Below, piece after piece: positions 8,912 to 20,419 of a stretch of 64,000 nt of DNA. A model generated the notes under the pieces. It was given only the letters and a program-made list of their open reading frames with translations. It had not been told where the DNA came from and ran no database searches. Each line of letters starts with the position of its first letter. The first letter of the stretch is position 1. The position numbers and the translations under genes are program-made. Origin of the DNA: Deinococcus taeanensis (GTDB lineage: Bacteria > Deinococcota > Deinococci > Deinococcales > Deinococcaceae); contig NZ_CP083455.1 in assembly GCF_020229735.1 (NCBI RefSeq), forward strand, positions 2,073,001 through 2,137,000, written 5' to 3'.

Positions 8912-9303
8912 TCAGTCGCAGGACACGGCACTGGCCGGGTCAATCGCCAGACCTGCCACAAGGTGCACCTGTTCCGGCAGGATGCGGCCCAGGCTGAGGG
9001 CCGGCAGGGCATGCACGGGGAAAAATCCGGAGGCAGTGGTTTCCAGGTTCGCGGGGTGCGGCGTGTCCTCAGGGCCGGTCAGTTCACAGTGCACGAACAG
9101 TTTGCAGACCCCCCACGGGTCCGGGGGGTGCGGGTGATGGTCCTTGTTCATCACGGCCAGCAGGCGCGTGGCCTGCACTTCACGGCCGGGGTCGGCCCAG
9201 CCGCCCGGCAGGCTCCAGGCACCGTCACTGCTCTCCCGGGTCAGCAGGATGTGCCCGGCCGCGTGAAGCGTTGCAGGTCGAACGGGTCGCGGGGGTCCTT
9301 CAG
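8912..9303 (-). pseudogene. Decayed Nudix hydrolase gene (two internal deletions)
   Basis: Remnant of a Nudix protein. At the 5' end (from CTG 9303) [13 protein letters not shown] matches the start of Deinococcus-type Nudix proteins, then the frame changes and the sequence jumps to [15 protein letters not shown] and [11 protein letters not shown]. Next comes [15 protein letters not shown], so the whole catalytic box (GX5EX7REUXEEXGU) is missing in frame. The C-terminal part is well preserved ([17 protein letters not shown], then [20 protein letters not shown]). A GTG-started 88-residue frame from 9178 survives. It directly follows the RNA-ligase-like gene (overlap CTGA), so it was probably the last gene of that set. 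Family recognition is from memory of the motif order; an alignment would confirm it. Confidence 0.8.
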
Positions 9304-9848
9304 GCGTGTGGATCCGGTCCGGCCAGCGGCCATGTCTCCACGGGCGCGTACGCTTCGCCGGGTCCGGGTTTCGTCAGCCACACCATGGCTGGCGCGGTGA
9401 ACGTCAGCGGCTGGTCGTGCAGGTCCGCGAAGATGGCCCGGGCGGCGTCTTGCAGCGCGCTCAGGTTCAGGCCGGGCCGGGCGAGCGCCACACTCAGGTG
9501 GAGGGTCATGTGCGGCCCTTCGTACCCGAACTGCTGCGCGGGCCGCAGGGCGTCGAGCAGTGCCAGGTGCAGGTGCAGCGCGCCGGGACTGTGGACGTGC
9601 AGGTGCAGGGCGCTGCCGTTGCGGAACACGTGAGGCCCACCCAGCGTGACCGGCACAGGCGCGTGTGTGGCCGCCACGGCGCGCGCGGCGGGCAGCCACG
9701 TCAGGTCGGCCGTGAGGCCGCTGCGGGCCTTCACGGTGATGTGCGGGGTGGCCGCCGCGTCGCGCAGGTCGTGGGCCGCCCGGAACTGCGTGATGCGGGC
9801 CGCCATGTCCGGTGGGGGCAGCAGGGCCAGCAGATGCGAGGAACTCAC
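9300..9848 (-). CDS. 2'-5' RNA ligase-like (LigT/2H phosphoesterase) protein
   Basis: 182-residue 2H phosphoesterase-superfamily protein. The two active-site motifs are present: PHITVK at about residue 35 and PHMTLHLS at about 115, each giving a His-x-Thr. Family members act on 2',3'-cyclic phosphates or 2'-5' RNA linkages; the substrate here is not known. The GTG start overlaps the stop of the upstream 102-residue gene (GTGA), so translation is probably coupled. The downstream neighbour was a Nudix gene, now decayed. Confidence 0.85.
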   Translation of the reverse strand: MSSSHLLALLPPPDMAARITQFRAAHDLRDAAATPHITVKARSGLTADLTWLPAARAVAATHAPVPVTLGGPHVFRNGSALHLHVHSPGALHLHLALLDALRPAQQFGYEGPHMTLHLSVALARPGLNLSALQDAARAIFADLHDQPLTFTAPAMVWLTKPGPGEAYAPVETWPLAGPDPHA

Positions 9849-10153
9849 GTGGGGTCCTGGAGGGCGTTCAGTGGCCCTCGTGGCCGGAGGGCTTCAGGCG
9901 CCCGCTGCTCGCCGGTGCGCTGTGGGCCTGAGGCCAGCCGCCACGCACAGCGGTTGGGGGTCAGCTCTGCCCTGGCCTGCGCCTCACCCTGGACGGCCAT
10001 GTGCTCTGCCGGTGAAACAGGGGCAGCCTGGGGGTCCGTGGTGAACGGGCTGGCAGCCCGCGGCGCGGCCGGGCGCGGTGTGGTCGGCGGCCCGGGAACG
10101 GTGTCTGCCGATACCTTTCTGGTCTGCTCAACGGCTTTTTTCTGGTCCGGCAT
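9845..10153 (-). CDS. Hypothetical Pro/Ala-rich small protein
   Basis: 102 residues, not recognised. It begins [17 protein letters not shown] and then becomes low in complexity, rich in Pro, Ala, Thr and Arg, with no membrane segment or Cys motif. Support for a real gene: a TAGGCT box 5 bases before the ATG, a position divergent from gcvT, and an exact GTGA overlap with the following RNA-ligase-like gene. Against: composition alone could arise by chance in GC-rich DNA. Probably disordered. Confidence 0.55.
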   Translation of the reverse strand: MPDQKKAVEQTRKVSADTVPGPPTTPRPAAPRAASPFTTDPQAAPVSPAEHMAVQGEAQARAELTPNRCAWRLASGPQRTGEQRAPEALRPRGPLNALQDPT

Positions 10154-10158
10154 GATTC

Positions 10159-10164
10159 AGCCTA
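10159..10164 (-). promoter_or_regulatory. Leaderless-type -10 box of the 102-residue gene
   Basis: TAGGCT on the minus strand, 5 bases before the ATG at 10153. Confidence 0.45.
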
Positions 10165-10212
10165 TCCCCCCGGGGCGTCCAGGCCGTACGGACACCCTGG
10201 GGGCCGCTCGGC

Positions 10213-10218
10213 TACAGT
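10213..10218 (+). promoter_or_regulatory. Leaderless-type -10 box of gcvT
   Basis: TACAGT, 7 bases before GTG 10226. This leaves no room for a glycine riboswitch leader in front of the operon. Confidence 0.55.
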
Positions 10219-10225
10219 TTCTGGT

Positions 10226-11299
10226 GTGAACCAGTCCCCCACCGAGCCTCTGAAAGCGACGCCGCTGCATGCCGCGCACCTGCGCGCCGGGGCCCGCATG
10301 GTGCCCTTCGGCGGGTGGGACATGCCCGTCCAGTACACCGGCGTGAAAGCCGAACACGACGCCGTGCGCAGAGCCGCGGGCGTATTCGATGTCTCCCACA
10401 TGGGCGAGTTCCGCGTAACCGGCCCCGGCGCGCTGGCCTTCTTGCAGCACGTCACCACCAACGACGTGAGCAAACTGCGCCCCGGCCGCGCCCAGTACAA
10501 CTGGCTGCCCGGCACGCAGGGCGGGCTCGTGGATGACATCTACATCTACATGGTCCGCGAGGGCGAGTACCTCATGGTCGTGAACGCCTCGAACGTCAGC
10601 AAGGACTGGGCCCACCTGCAGGCGCACACCGCGGGGTTCGACGTGCAGCTTACCGACGAGAGTGAGCGCTGGGCGCTGCTGGCCGTACAGGGCCCCCAGA
10701 GCGAGACCCTGCTGCAACCCCACACCAGCACGGACCTGAGCAGCAAAAAGAAGAACGCGTACTTCCCCGCGACCCTGTTCGGGTTTGACGTGTGGCTGGC
10801 CCGGACCGGCTACACCGGCGAGGACGGCTTTGAGGTCTTCACTGACGCCAGTGAGGCCGAAACGATCTGGGACAAGCTTCTGGCCATTGGCATCACGCCC
10901 GCCGGCCTGGGCGCGCGCGACACCCTGCGCCTGGAAGCGGGCTTCCCGCTGTACGGTCACGAGTTCAGCGACAGCATCCACCCCCTGAGCAGCACCTACA
11001 GCTGGGTCGTGAAGGACAAAACCCACGTGGGCCGCGAGCACATCAGCCTCGCGCCGCCGCAGAAACTCATCGGCCTGAAACTCGACCGCGTGCCGGTCCG
11101 CGAAGGCTACCCCGTGAAGGTCGGCGGAGAGGTCGTCGGGCATATCACGAGCGGCACCAGCAGCCCCACCCTGGGCCACCCCATCGCCATGGCGCTCGTT
11201 CAGGCCGCGCACGCCAGCACCGACACCTTTGAAGTGGAGGTGCGCGGCAAGGACCACCCCGCCACCCGCATGGACCTGCCGTTCTACAAGAGCAGCTGA
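10226..11299 (+). CDS. gcvT: Glycine cleavage system aminomethyltransferase (T-protein)
   Basis: Transfers the methylene group from the lipoyl arm of GcvH to tetrahydrofolate, releasing ammonia. The 357 residues show the family blocks: [34 protein letters not shown] with the folate-site Asp downstream, [17 protein letters not shown], and [21 protein letters not shown] start with TACAGT 7 bases upstream. First gene of gcvT-gcvH-gcvP; the 54-base gap to gcvH holds a normal ribosome site. Confidence 0.97.
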   Translation: MNQSPTEPLKATPLHAAHLRAGARMVPFGGWDMPVQYTGVKAEHDAVRRAAGVFDVSHMGEFRVTGPGALAFLQHVTTNDVSKLRPGRAQYNWLPGTQGGLVDDIYIYMVREGEYLMVVNASNVSKDWAHLQAHTAGFDVQLTDESERWALLAVQGPQSETLLQPHTSTDLSSKKKNAYFPATLFGFDVWLARTGYTGEDGFEVFTDASEAETIWDKLLAIGITPAGLGARDTLRLEAGFPLYGHEFSDSIHPLSSTYSWVVKDKTHVGREHISLAPPQKLIGLKLDRVPVREGYPVKVGGEVVGHITSGTSSPTLGHPIAMALVQAAHASTDTFEVEVRGKDHPATRMDLPFYKSS

Positions 11300-11353
11300 A
11301 CACCCGCAGCGCACCGCACACACCCCTGACCTCAAACCCTGGAGAATGAACGC

Positions 11354-11716
11354 ATGACGAACACCCCCACTGAACTGAAATACGCCGCCTCCCACGAATG
11401 GCTCGCCGCGGACGGCACCGTCGGCATCACCGACTTCGCGCAGGATCAGCTTGGTGACGTGGTGTACGTCGAGCTGCCCGAAGTGGGCCGCGTGGTGGAG
11501 GCAGGCGAGACGATCGCCGTGGTGGAGAGCGTGAAAACCGCTTCTGACATCTACGCCCCGGCCAGCGGCACCATCATCGCCGTGAACGAGGACCTGAGCG
11601 GCAGCCCCGAACTCGTGAACAGCGCCCCTTACGAGGGCGGCTGGCTGTTCAAGCTGGACGTCACCGGCGAAGGCGACCTGATGGACGCCGCCGCGTACGC
11701 CAGCGCGAACAACTAA
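11354..11716 (+). CDS. gcvH: Glycine cleavage system H-protein
   Basis: Lipoyl carrier that shuttles the aminomethyl group between GcvP, GcvT and the L-protein. 120 residues; the lipoylated lysine is K61 in [14 protein letters not shown], and the hybrid-motif layout with EGGWLFKL near the end is typical. GGAG lies about 8 bases before the ATG. Middle gene of the operon. Confidence 0.97.
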   Translation: MTNTPTELKYAASHEWLAADGTVGITDFAQDQLGDVVYVELPEVGRVVEAGETIAVVESVKTASDIYAPASGTIIAVNEDLSGSPELVNSAPYEGGWLFKLDVTGEGDLMDAAAYASANN

Positions 11717-11812
11717 GCAAGTCACGGGGGGCGGACTGCGGACGGGCCAGCGCGGCCCGCACGGCCGCCCCCCGTCATGACCTCCGCCCGCCCCGCCCCT
11801 CAGGAGTACTCC

Positions 11813-14665
<2,853 letters not shown>

Positions 14666-14689
14666 TCGCCCACCAGTGCCCACGCCCTG

Positions 14690-14722
14690 CCTCTCCTGTC
14701 CCGGGACAGGAGAGGCTTTTTC
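14690..14722 (+). terminator. Intrinsic terminator of the gcvTHP operon
   Basis: CCTCTCCTGTCCC followed at once by its exact reverse complement (13 base pairs), then CTTTTTCT. Confidence 0.85.
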
Positions 14723-14790
14723 TGGCCGGGCGGCCCCACGCCCGCAGGGTGGCGCGCAGCGCGCGGTCCAGACCGGCAGGGGTGACTGGC

Positions 14791-14816
14791 AAAAAAAATC
14801 CCGCCTTTTGCGGCGG
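14791..14816 (-). terminator. Intrinsic terminator of the minus-strand RmlD-like gene
   Basis: On the minus strand CCGCC, a 6-base loop, GGCGG, then GA and eight T. It lies 109 bases past the stop of the gene at 14925. Confidence 0.7.
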
Positions 14817-14832
14817 TGTTAAATAAAGGATA

Positions 14833-14880
14833 CCCCGGTATGCACGGCGCGTCAAGCCGGTGCACCCGGGGCATTTTTCT
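14833..14880 (+). terminator. Possible second terminator after gcvP
   Basis: Imperfect hairpin: CCCCGG with CCGGGG, TGCAC with GTGCA, and a short inner GGC/GCC stem, separated by small bulges, then CATTTTTCTTCG. It reads in the gcvP direction. Confidence 0.4.
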
Positions 14881-14924
14881 TCGTCCTGGCGGGGGTTATG
14901 GGCCGCCGCGTCTGTGGCGGGTAT

Positions 14925-15686
14925 TCATGTGACGTTCTGGCCGAGCCGCTTGCGCAGGCCGGGCAGGCGGCGTACAGGGTCCGACAGGCGCTGGTCGTGG
15001 CTGTACTCGTCGGTCTCTTCGACCTGCCAGGGCCGGTGCAGGTGCCGGGCGAGGGCGCGGACCAGGTCGGGGAAGGTCAGGGCGTCCCGGGCGTTGCTGT
15101 CGAGGTGAACGGTGCCGGTCGTGCCGTCCTGGGCGAGTGTCACAAGCGCCTGGGCCGTATCGGTCATGAAGGACGTGGCGGGAATCCACTGGCGGCTCGC
15201 GCGGATGACCCCCTGCTGCTCGTGCTGGGCGTTGAGCTGCTGAATCATGTTGTTCCCGGGCGCCGTGGGGTGAATCTGCCAGCCGATGCGCGCGACCACG
15301 GCCCTGGGGTTCGCGTCGCGAATGACCTGTTCGGTGCGGATCTTGAGTTGCCCGTAGTCGTCCAGGGCGGTGGTGGGGTCGCCGGGGTGGTGCGGGCCGT
15401 TCGGCTGATGGTGGAAGACCATGGCCGTGCTGGTGAATACGAACGGGATGCGCCGCTCGTGGGCGTACGCGGCCAGGGTGTGCGCCCAGCGTTCCGTGCC
15501 CAGGGCGAGGTGCAGGATGCCCTGGGGGTTCAGGGTGTGCAGGTGCTGGTGGGCTGCGGGGCTGTCGTCGGGCGGGGTGACGTGGCGGTTCCAGCCTGCC
15601 GCGGCGTGGCCCTGGGCGTGCAGGGCGCCGGCAATATGGGGGGCGAGGGTGCCGGTCAGGCCGGTGATGAGCCAGGGGCGGGTCAT
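14925..15686 (-). CDS. RmlD-like NAD(P)-binding sugar-nucleotide reductase family protein
   Basis: 253-residue extended-SDR protein of the dTDP-4-dehydrorhamnose reductase (RmlD) type. The N-terminal LITGLTGTLAPHIAGAL is a modified TGxxGxxG cofactor loop; FVFTSTAMVFHH and the DDYGQLKIRTEQVI block carry the Ser/Thr-Tyr-Lys active site (YGQLK). No sugar-nucleotide synthesis genes are near, so the true substrate is unknown. It is rich in His compared with neighbours. A minus-strand terminator lies downstream. Confidence 0.8.
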   Translation of the reverse strand: MTRPWLITGLTGTLAPHIAGALHAQGHAAAGWNRHVTPPDDSPAAHQHLHTLNPQGILHLALGTERWAHTLAAYAHERRIPFVFTSTAMVFHHQPNGPHHPGDPTTALDDYGQLKIRTEQVIRDANPRAVVARIGWQIHPTAPGNNMIQQLNAQHEQQGVIRASRQWIPATSFMTDTAQALVTLAQDGTTGTVHLDSNARDALTFPDLVRALARHLHRPWQVEETDEYSHDQRLSDPVRRLPGLRKRLGQNVT

Positions 15687-15864
15687 GGTGCGGAGTGTAG
15701 ACGGCGTGAGGAGGCCGGGGGCCGGGGCGGCGGGTCACGGACGCGTCGTGGTGGCCTCCCTGCTGCGTCTGCCCTGCGGTTTGAGTGTTTTTTGTGGAGG
15801 GTGAGGGAAACTGATCCTGGCAGGTGAGGCCGTGCAGGGCGGTGAGCAAAAAAGCTCCTCGTCC

Positions 15865-15889
15865 AACTTCGCGTATTTATTACGAAGTT
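15865..15889. repeat. Inverted repeat in the AT-rich upstream region of the glycine-rich gene
   Basis: AACTTCG and CGAAGTT separated by 11 AT-rich bases, about 80 bases before the gene at 15971. Candidate operator or leader hairpin. Confidence 0.5.
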
Positions 15890-15922
15890 CAGGCCGATCA
15901 TTTTATTTTAAGATTCGTTTTC

Positions 15923-15928
15923 TATAGT
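15923..15928 (+). promoter_or_regulatory. Candidate -10 box of the glycine-rich secreted protein gene
   Basis: TATAGT within an unusually AT-rich stretch, 42 bases before the ATG. No good -35 hexamer is visible. GGAAAGGA forms the ribosome site nearer the start. Confidence 0.45.
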
Positions 15929-15970
15929 TCTCGCATCGGTCGAGTTCGCTCACCGGAAAGGACGTTACCC

Positions 15971-16831
15971 ATGAAAAAATTCCTTATTCCTGTGATAACT
16001 GTCGCTCTTCTCGTTCCTTCCCTGGCCGGCGCCCGCGTCGGCGCGACCGGTTCGGCGACTGCCGCCGCGTCGGCCAGCGCGGCGGTGCAGGTGTCCGCCG
16101 TAGCCCTGCTGGACGCCCAGGGCCGCGTGATCGGCACGGCCAACGCAGCCGGAGAGGTCGTGTTCACCGGAGCGACCCGCGCCGTGGCGACGGCCCGCGT
16201 GACGTTCAGTGACGGCGCGCAGGAAGCGTTCCGCGTGACAGGCCGCGCAGCGGCGCAGGGCCGCGTGACGCTGGAGTCCCTGGTCGTGGCCGGTCAGGGC
16301 GCGCAGGTGACGCTGGGCAGCGCGATCCGTTCGGAATTGCAGGTGCTGATGAACGCCCAGGCGCAGGCGGGCGCGGCAATCAGTGGGAAGACCGTGGCGC
16401 TGCTGGACGCCCGCGGGCGCGTGCTGGGCTCCTTCAACGCGGCTGGGCAGTGGATGGGCGGCGCGAGCGCGGCCCTGGCCACGTCCGTGCTGGTGACTTT
16501 CGAAAACGGCCAGCGTGCCTCGTTCGACCTGGCGGAGCGCCTGAACGCCGATGCCCGCGGCGCAGTGAACCTGGAAAGCGTGGAGGTGGCCGCCCGCGGT
16601 GAGGCTCAGGTGCTCGTGGGTGTGCTGCTGGGCGGCGCGGCGGCCGGAACCGGCGGCGTGTCGGGCGGCGCAGGCGGCAGTGTCGGCGTTGGCGTGGGCA
16701 GCAGTATCGGTGTCGGCGTTGGTGCAGGCAGTGACGCAGGCGGCACGGCCGGTGGTTCGGGCGGCGTCAGCGTCGGCGTTGGTGTCGGCGTGGGCGGCGG
16801 CATCAGCATCGGGGTGGGCGGCGGCCGCTAA
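15971..16831 (+). CDS. Secreted repeat protein with glycine-rich tail, function unknown
   Basis: 286 residues, not recognised. A Sec signal peptide (MKKFLIPVITVALLVPSLAGA) is followed by an Ala/Ser-rich linker, then two related blocks of about 90 residues, each starting VALLDA(Q/R)GRV(I/L)G and containing NAAG and VTF(S/E)(D/N)G. From about residue 220 the protein becomes a Gly/Val/Ser tail with repeated VGVGVG and SIGVGVG units, ending GVGGGR. The duplicated blocks look like small beta domains; the tail may be surface-exposed or aggregating. ATG chosen from AAGGA 8 bases upstream; the open frame runs further up without homology. A 23-base-pair terminator hairpin follows. Confidence 0.8.
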   Translation: MKKFLIPVITVALLVPSLAGARVGATGSATAAASASAAVQVSAVALLDAQGRVIGTANAAGEVVFTGATRAVATARVTFSDGAQEAFRVTGRAAAQGRVTLESLVVAGQGAQVTLGSAIRSELQVLMNAQAQAGAAISGKTVALLDARGRVLGSFNAAGQWMGGASAALATSVLVTFENGQRASFDLAERLNADARGAVNLESVEVAARGEAQVLVGVLLGGAAAGTGGVSGGAGGSVGVGVGSSIGVGVGAGSDAGGTAGGSGGVSVGVGVGVGGGISIGVGGGR

Positions 16832-16839
16832 AGTCCCCG

Positions 16840-16888
16840 AGGCACAGAGAGAGGCCCCCCCGGTTCGGGGGGGCCTCTCTCTGTGCCT
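16840..16888. terminator. Very long perfect hairpin between convergent genes
   Basis: 23-base-pair perfect stem (AGGCACAGAGAGAGG plus a run of seven C and G) with a 3-base loop, placed 8 bases after the glycine-rich gene and 17 bases after the PfpI gene stop on the other strand. No T-run; it may act in both directions or as an RNA-stabilising end. Confidence 0.65.
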
Positions 16889-16905
16889 GGAGCGGGCCTT
16901 TGCGT

Positions 16906-17469
16906 TTAGCGTTTGCTGCTGTGGTCGCCTTCCTGAAACTCCTCGATCATCTTTTCAATGAATGCGGGAATGTCGTCGGGTTTGCGGCTGGTGATCACGC
17001 CGCGGTCCACCACGACCGGCTGGTCCACCCAGTCGGCCCCGGCCAGGGTGAGTTCGTGCTTCAGGCTGGGCCAGCTGGTCATGCGCAGGCCCTGCGCGAT
17101 GCCCGTCTCGCTGAGACTCCACGGGCCGTGGCAGATGGCGGCAATGGGGTGACCGTGGTCGTAGAAGGCCCGCACGAACTGCATGGCGTATGCGTCCAGG
17201 CGGAGCTTGTCGGGGTTCACGGTTCCGCCGGGCAGCATCAGACCGTCGTAGTCACTGGGGTTGGCCTGCGTCACGGTGTGATCGACGTCGTATCTGTCTT
17301 TGGGGGTCAGGTCGCCCTCCATGCTCTGAATCTGGCCGCTTTTCAGGCTGATGAGGTGGGTGGTGGCGCCCGCCGCCTCGAGCGCCTGACGGGGTTTGAG
17401 AAGTTCAACCTCTTCCACGCCGTCGGCCGCGAGAATGGCGATGGTTTTGCCCTGCAGCGTCTGTTCCAT
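16906..17469 (-). CDS. DJ-1/PfpI family protein (YhbO-like)
   Basis: 187-residue class I glutamine-amidotransferase-like fold of the PfpI/YhbO type, a group linked to stress resistance and to proteolytic or deglycase activity (the activity is disputed). The nucleophile Cys is in [10 protein letters not shown], with the Glu of GVEEVEL near the N terminus completing the pair, and [13 protein letters not shown] between. Convergent with the glycine-rich gene across a long hairpin. Start ATG is assigned from homology. Confidence 0.9.
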   Translation of the reverse strand: MEQTLQGKTIAILAADGVEEVELLKPRQALEAAGATTHLISLKSGQIQSMEGDLTPKDRYDVDHTVTQANPSDYDGLMLPGGTVNPDKLRLDAYAMQFVRAFYDHGHPIAAICHGPWSLSETGIAQGLRMTSWPSLKHELTLAGADWVDQPVVVDRGVITSRKPDDIPAFIEKMIEEFQEGDHSSKR

Positions 17470-17603
17470 GAGGTTCAGCCTGCCGGGTGTGGGCGCCGCG
17501 GGCGTGATGGTCGGCTGAAGGCGGTTTTATAGGGAGTTGAGGGGAAGTCCATATGGTGCGGGGGCCTACGCTTGGCCGGACGGACCTGTGGTGGGGTGAG
17601 GGC

Positions 17604-17981
17604 ATGACAGTCACCGATGACTTTATGGCGGCGTTGCAGGCAGCGGAAGCTTCAGGGGACGTGTCGGGCCTGGTGGCCCTGCATGCGCCGGAGGTGACGC
17701 TGCGCAACCTGACGGAGCGCACCTGGAAGGGGCAGGACGGCGCGCAGGACTTCTGGGAGACGTACCTGGCGAATTTCGAGGAGATCCGCAGTGAGTTCAC
17801 GCGCTCACAGGAGGACGGCGGCCTGGGTGTGATGGAGTGGACGGCGACCGGCCGCGTGAAGGGCGGGCGGGAGATCAAGTACCGGGGGGTCAGCCTGATT
17901 GACGTGCAGGACGGCCAGGTCACGGCCTTCCGCACCTACTACGACACGGCCGCGTTCGTGGTCCCGGCCGCCGCCGAGTAG
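17604..17981 (+). CDS. NTF2-like/SnoaL-like small protein
   Basis: About 125 residues with the cone-shaped NTF2-like pattern: an initial helix (DDFMAALQAAEASGDVSGL), LHAPEVTLRN, WKGQDGAQDFWETYLANF, and closing strands YRGVSLIDVQDGQVTAFRTY with YDTAAF. Members range from isomerases to binding proteins; no function can be assigned. ATG at 17604 is chosen (MTVTDDFM) over the frame start at 17553, because the extension has no fold match and GTGAGG precedes it closely. Confidence 0.8.
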   Translation: MTVTDDFMAALQAAEASGDVSGLVALHAPEVTLRNLTERTWKGQDGAQDFWETYLANFEEIRSEFTRSQEDGGLGVMEWTATGRVKGGREIKYRGVSLIDVQDGQVTAFRTYYDTAAFVVPAAAE

Positions 17982-18036
17982 GACCTGCGTGTGCGCCCGC
18001 CAGCATGATCCTGGCGGGCGCATCTGCGCGGTGGCG

Positions 18037-18351
18037 TCAGCGGCTGGTGCCGGGCGTGTTCACTTCGAGCGCAGTGAGCGTCTCGGTGACACGGAAGGTG
18101 TGGGGCGCGCCGGCCGGCACGAGGTAGGAGTCGCCGGGCTGCAGGCTGATGGTCTGTCCGCCGATCAGCAGGTCCACCCGGCCCTCAATGACGTACCCCA
18201 GCGTTTCGTACTCGTGGTTGCTTTCGGGCTTGTTGGGGTTGGGTTCCTCGCGGTGCCACAGGCGCATGCTGCTGCGTTCGCCCTTCACGAGGTGGTGTTC
18301 ACCGTCGGGGCCGTGGGTGGTGTCACGCTGGCTGACTTTGTAGGTCGTCAT
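18037..18351 (-). CDS. Cupin domain protein
   Basis: 104-residue single-domain cupin. Metal-site motifs: EHHLVKGERSSMRLW region, HEYETLGYVIEGRVDLLIGG (first cupin motif, split as HEYETLGYV and EGRVDLLIGG), then PGDSYLVPAGAPHTF (second motif with His). Small cupins bind a metal and act as isomerases, oxygenases or sensors; no partner is adjacent. No clear ribosome site precedes the ATG. Divergent from dnaG. Confidence 0.85.
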   Translation of the reverse strand: MTTYKVSQRDTTHGPDGEHHLVKGERSSMRLWHREEPNPNKPESNHEYETLGYVIEGRVDLLIGGQTISLQPGDSYLVPAGAPHTFRVTETLTALEVNTPGTSR

Positions 18352-18575
18352 GAAATTCAGGGTGACCCGCCGTGCATCCGGGGAGATGAGGGGGGGCTTC
18401 AGGGGGGTTGCGGTTGGTCACGCCGGAAGGAAATGCGGCCTGCACGCACTCGGGGATTCCATCAGGTTTTTTTACTGTCCCAGACGCATTTCAGACCGTC
18501 TAGGCGCGGGGTCGGCCGTGGAGTACACTTGAGCTCTGCCGGGTCCGGTACCTGCGACAGAGAGGGGGTGAGGCC

Positions 18576-20354
18576 GTGGGAACGAAAGAAGACGTTCGTT
18601 CACGCTTGAATATTGCGGAGGTGGTGGGCGAGTACGTGCGCCTCACCCCCGCCGGAAAAGGGCGCATGAAGGGCCTGTGCCCGTTCCACAAGGAGAAGAG
18701 CCCCAGTTTCCAGGTGGATACGGATCAGGGCTACTTCTACTGTTTCGGCTGCAAAGCCGGGGGGGACGTGTTCAGTTTCGTGCAGCGTACCGAGAGCCTG
18801 AGTTTCGGCGACGCGCTGCGCAAACTGGCCGAGCGGGCCGGCGTGCAGGTCGAGGCGCGCTACGGCGAGCGGTCGAGCCGCGACCTGTACGACGTGAACG
18901 CCTTCGCCCTGGCGTACTTCCGGGAACACCTGAGCGGCCCGCAGGGCGCCGCCGCCCTGGCGTACCTGCGCCGGCGCGGCCTGACGGACGCCACCATCGA
19001 GGCGTTCGAGCTGGGGTTCGCACCTGACGGCTGGGACGGCCTGCTGAAGCACGCGCGCGTGAAGGGGCTCAGCGAGCAGCAGCTGCTGAGCGCCGGCCTG
19101 CTGATCGAGAATCCCGAGTCGGGGCGTGTGTACGACCGGTTCCGCGGGCGCGTGATGTTTCCCATCCGTGACCATCTGGGGCGGCTGGTGGGGTTCGGGG
19201 GGCGCGTGCTGGATGACAGCAAACCCAAGTACCTGAACACCCCGGAAACCGAGGCGTTCCGGAAGGGTGAACTGCTGTACGGGCTGGACAAGGCCCGCAC
19301 CGGGCTGGGCAGCGGCGCGGAACTTGTGGTCGTGGAAGGCTACATGGACGTGATCACCATGCACCAGCATGGTTTCACCGGCGCCGTGGCGAGCCTGGGC
19401 ACGGCCCTCACCGCGGAGCACGCCACGCTGCTGGAACGCCTGGGCGCGCAGAGTCTGGTGCTGATGTTCGACCGCGACGAGGCGGGCCTGAAGGCCACGC
19501 TGTCCGGACTCGATCAGGTGCTAGGCGCCAAATTCCGTGTCCGGGCCACCTCGGTCCCCAGCGGCAAGGACCCCGCAGACGCCCTGCTGGCCGGCGACGA
19601 GGCGAGCCTGCGCCGCGCCCTGAGCAGCGGCCTGGACGAGGTGCGCTACCGCGTGCAGGCCGCCATTGAAAAGCACGGCACCGCCACCAGTGAAGGCAAA
19701 CGCCGCATCCTCATGGAACTGCTGCCGCGCATGCAGAACCTTGATCCGCTCGACGAGATCGCTGAGGGCGTGCGCGGCGCGGCGTGCGAGACGCTGGGCA
19801 TCAAGCCCGAGGCACTCATGGAGTGGATTGCCAGCAAGGCCAAGCGCCGGCAGCTGACCGACACGCACCTGGCCGGCATGAGTACCGGGCGCGGCGAGGA
19901 GGACCGGGAAGTGGCGCTGCTCAAGCAGCTGCTCGTGGACCCGACGCTGCTCGCGAAACTGGACGGCGGCATGCCGTGGCGCAACGAAGCGGTGCGTAAG
20001 GTGATGCTAGCCGCGCAGGGCGCCCGCAGTCCCGACGACATTCTCGACGTGTTCCGCGGCCAGCCCGAGGAGCAGTTGCTGATCCGCCTGATGTTCGAGG
20101 GGCGGGACGCGGGGACCATCGGCCGGGCGAACAGCGAGCAGTACGAGCAGAAGGTCTCGGCGTACGCGGCGGCGGCGGTCGATGACATTCAGGTCACGAT
20201 GAGCATCGACACGCTGCGCGCCGAGGTGGAGCTGCTGAAAAAGCAGGTGGCGGACGCCGCGCCCGCCGAGCAGCTGGCCCTGCTGCGCCAGATTCAGGAC
20301 CTGCAGCGCGCCATTGAGGCCGAGAAGCGGGCCCGCACGGCCAGCCGCGCGTAG
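18576..20354 (+). CDS. dnaG: DNA primase DnaG
   Basis: Synthesises RNA primers at the replication fork. 592 residues: CHC2-type zinc-binding domain with C35, H38, C56 and C59 (CPFHKEK and [10 protein letters not shown]), a catalytic Toprim domain around residues 250-330 ([27 protein letters not shown]), and a C-terminal helicase-interaction region ending in a coiled-coil-like stretch. GTG start with GAGGGGGTGAG 3 bases upstream. A TACACT box at about 18525 suggests a promoter with a roughly 45-base leader. Not in the rpsU-dnaG-rpoD arrangement; it converges on zapE. Confidence 0.97.
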   Translation: MGTKEDVRSRLNIAEVVGEYVRLTPAGKGRMKGLCPFHKEKSPSFQVDTDQGYFYCFGCKAGGDVFSFVQRTESLSFGDALRKLAERAGVQVEARYGERSSRDLYDVNAFALAYFREHLSGPQGAAALAYLRRRGLTDATIEAFELGFAPDGWDGLLKHARVKGLSEQQLLSAGLLIENPESGRVYDRFRGRVMFPIRDHLGRLVGFGGRVLDDSKPKYLNTPETEAFRKGELLYGLDKARTGLGSGAELVVVEGYMDVITMHQHGFTGAVASLGTALTAEHATLLERLGAQSLVLMFDRDEAGLKATLSGLDQVLGAKFRVRATSVPSGKDPADALLAGDEASLRRALSSGLDEVRYRVQAAIEKHGTATSEGKRRILMELLPRMQNLDPLDEIAEGVRGAACETLGIKPEALMEWIASKAKRRQLTDTHLAGMSTGRGEEDREVALLKQLLVDPTLLAKLDGGMPWRNEAVRKVMLAAQGARSPDDILDVFRGQPEEQLLIRLMFEGRDAGTIGRANSEQYEQKVSAYAAAAVDDIQVTMSIDTLRAEVELLKKQVADAAPAEQLALLRQIQDLQRAIEAEKRARTASRA

Positions 20355-20419
20355 GGCGTCCGCTGCGCTTCGTGGCGCGCGACTGGTCTTGAAACGAAGG
20401 GAGCACGGCGCTCAACCCG

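Noticed and set aside
10165..10225. Glycine riboswitch in front of gcvT
   Set aside because: The gap is 72 bases, the -10 box is 7 bases before the start, and no aptamer-like pairing is visible.
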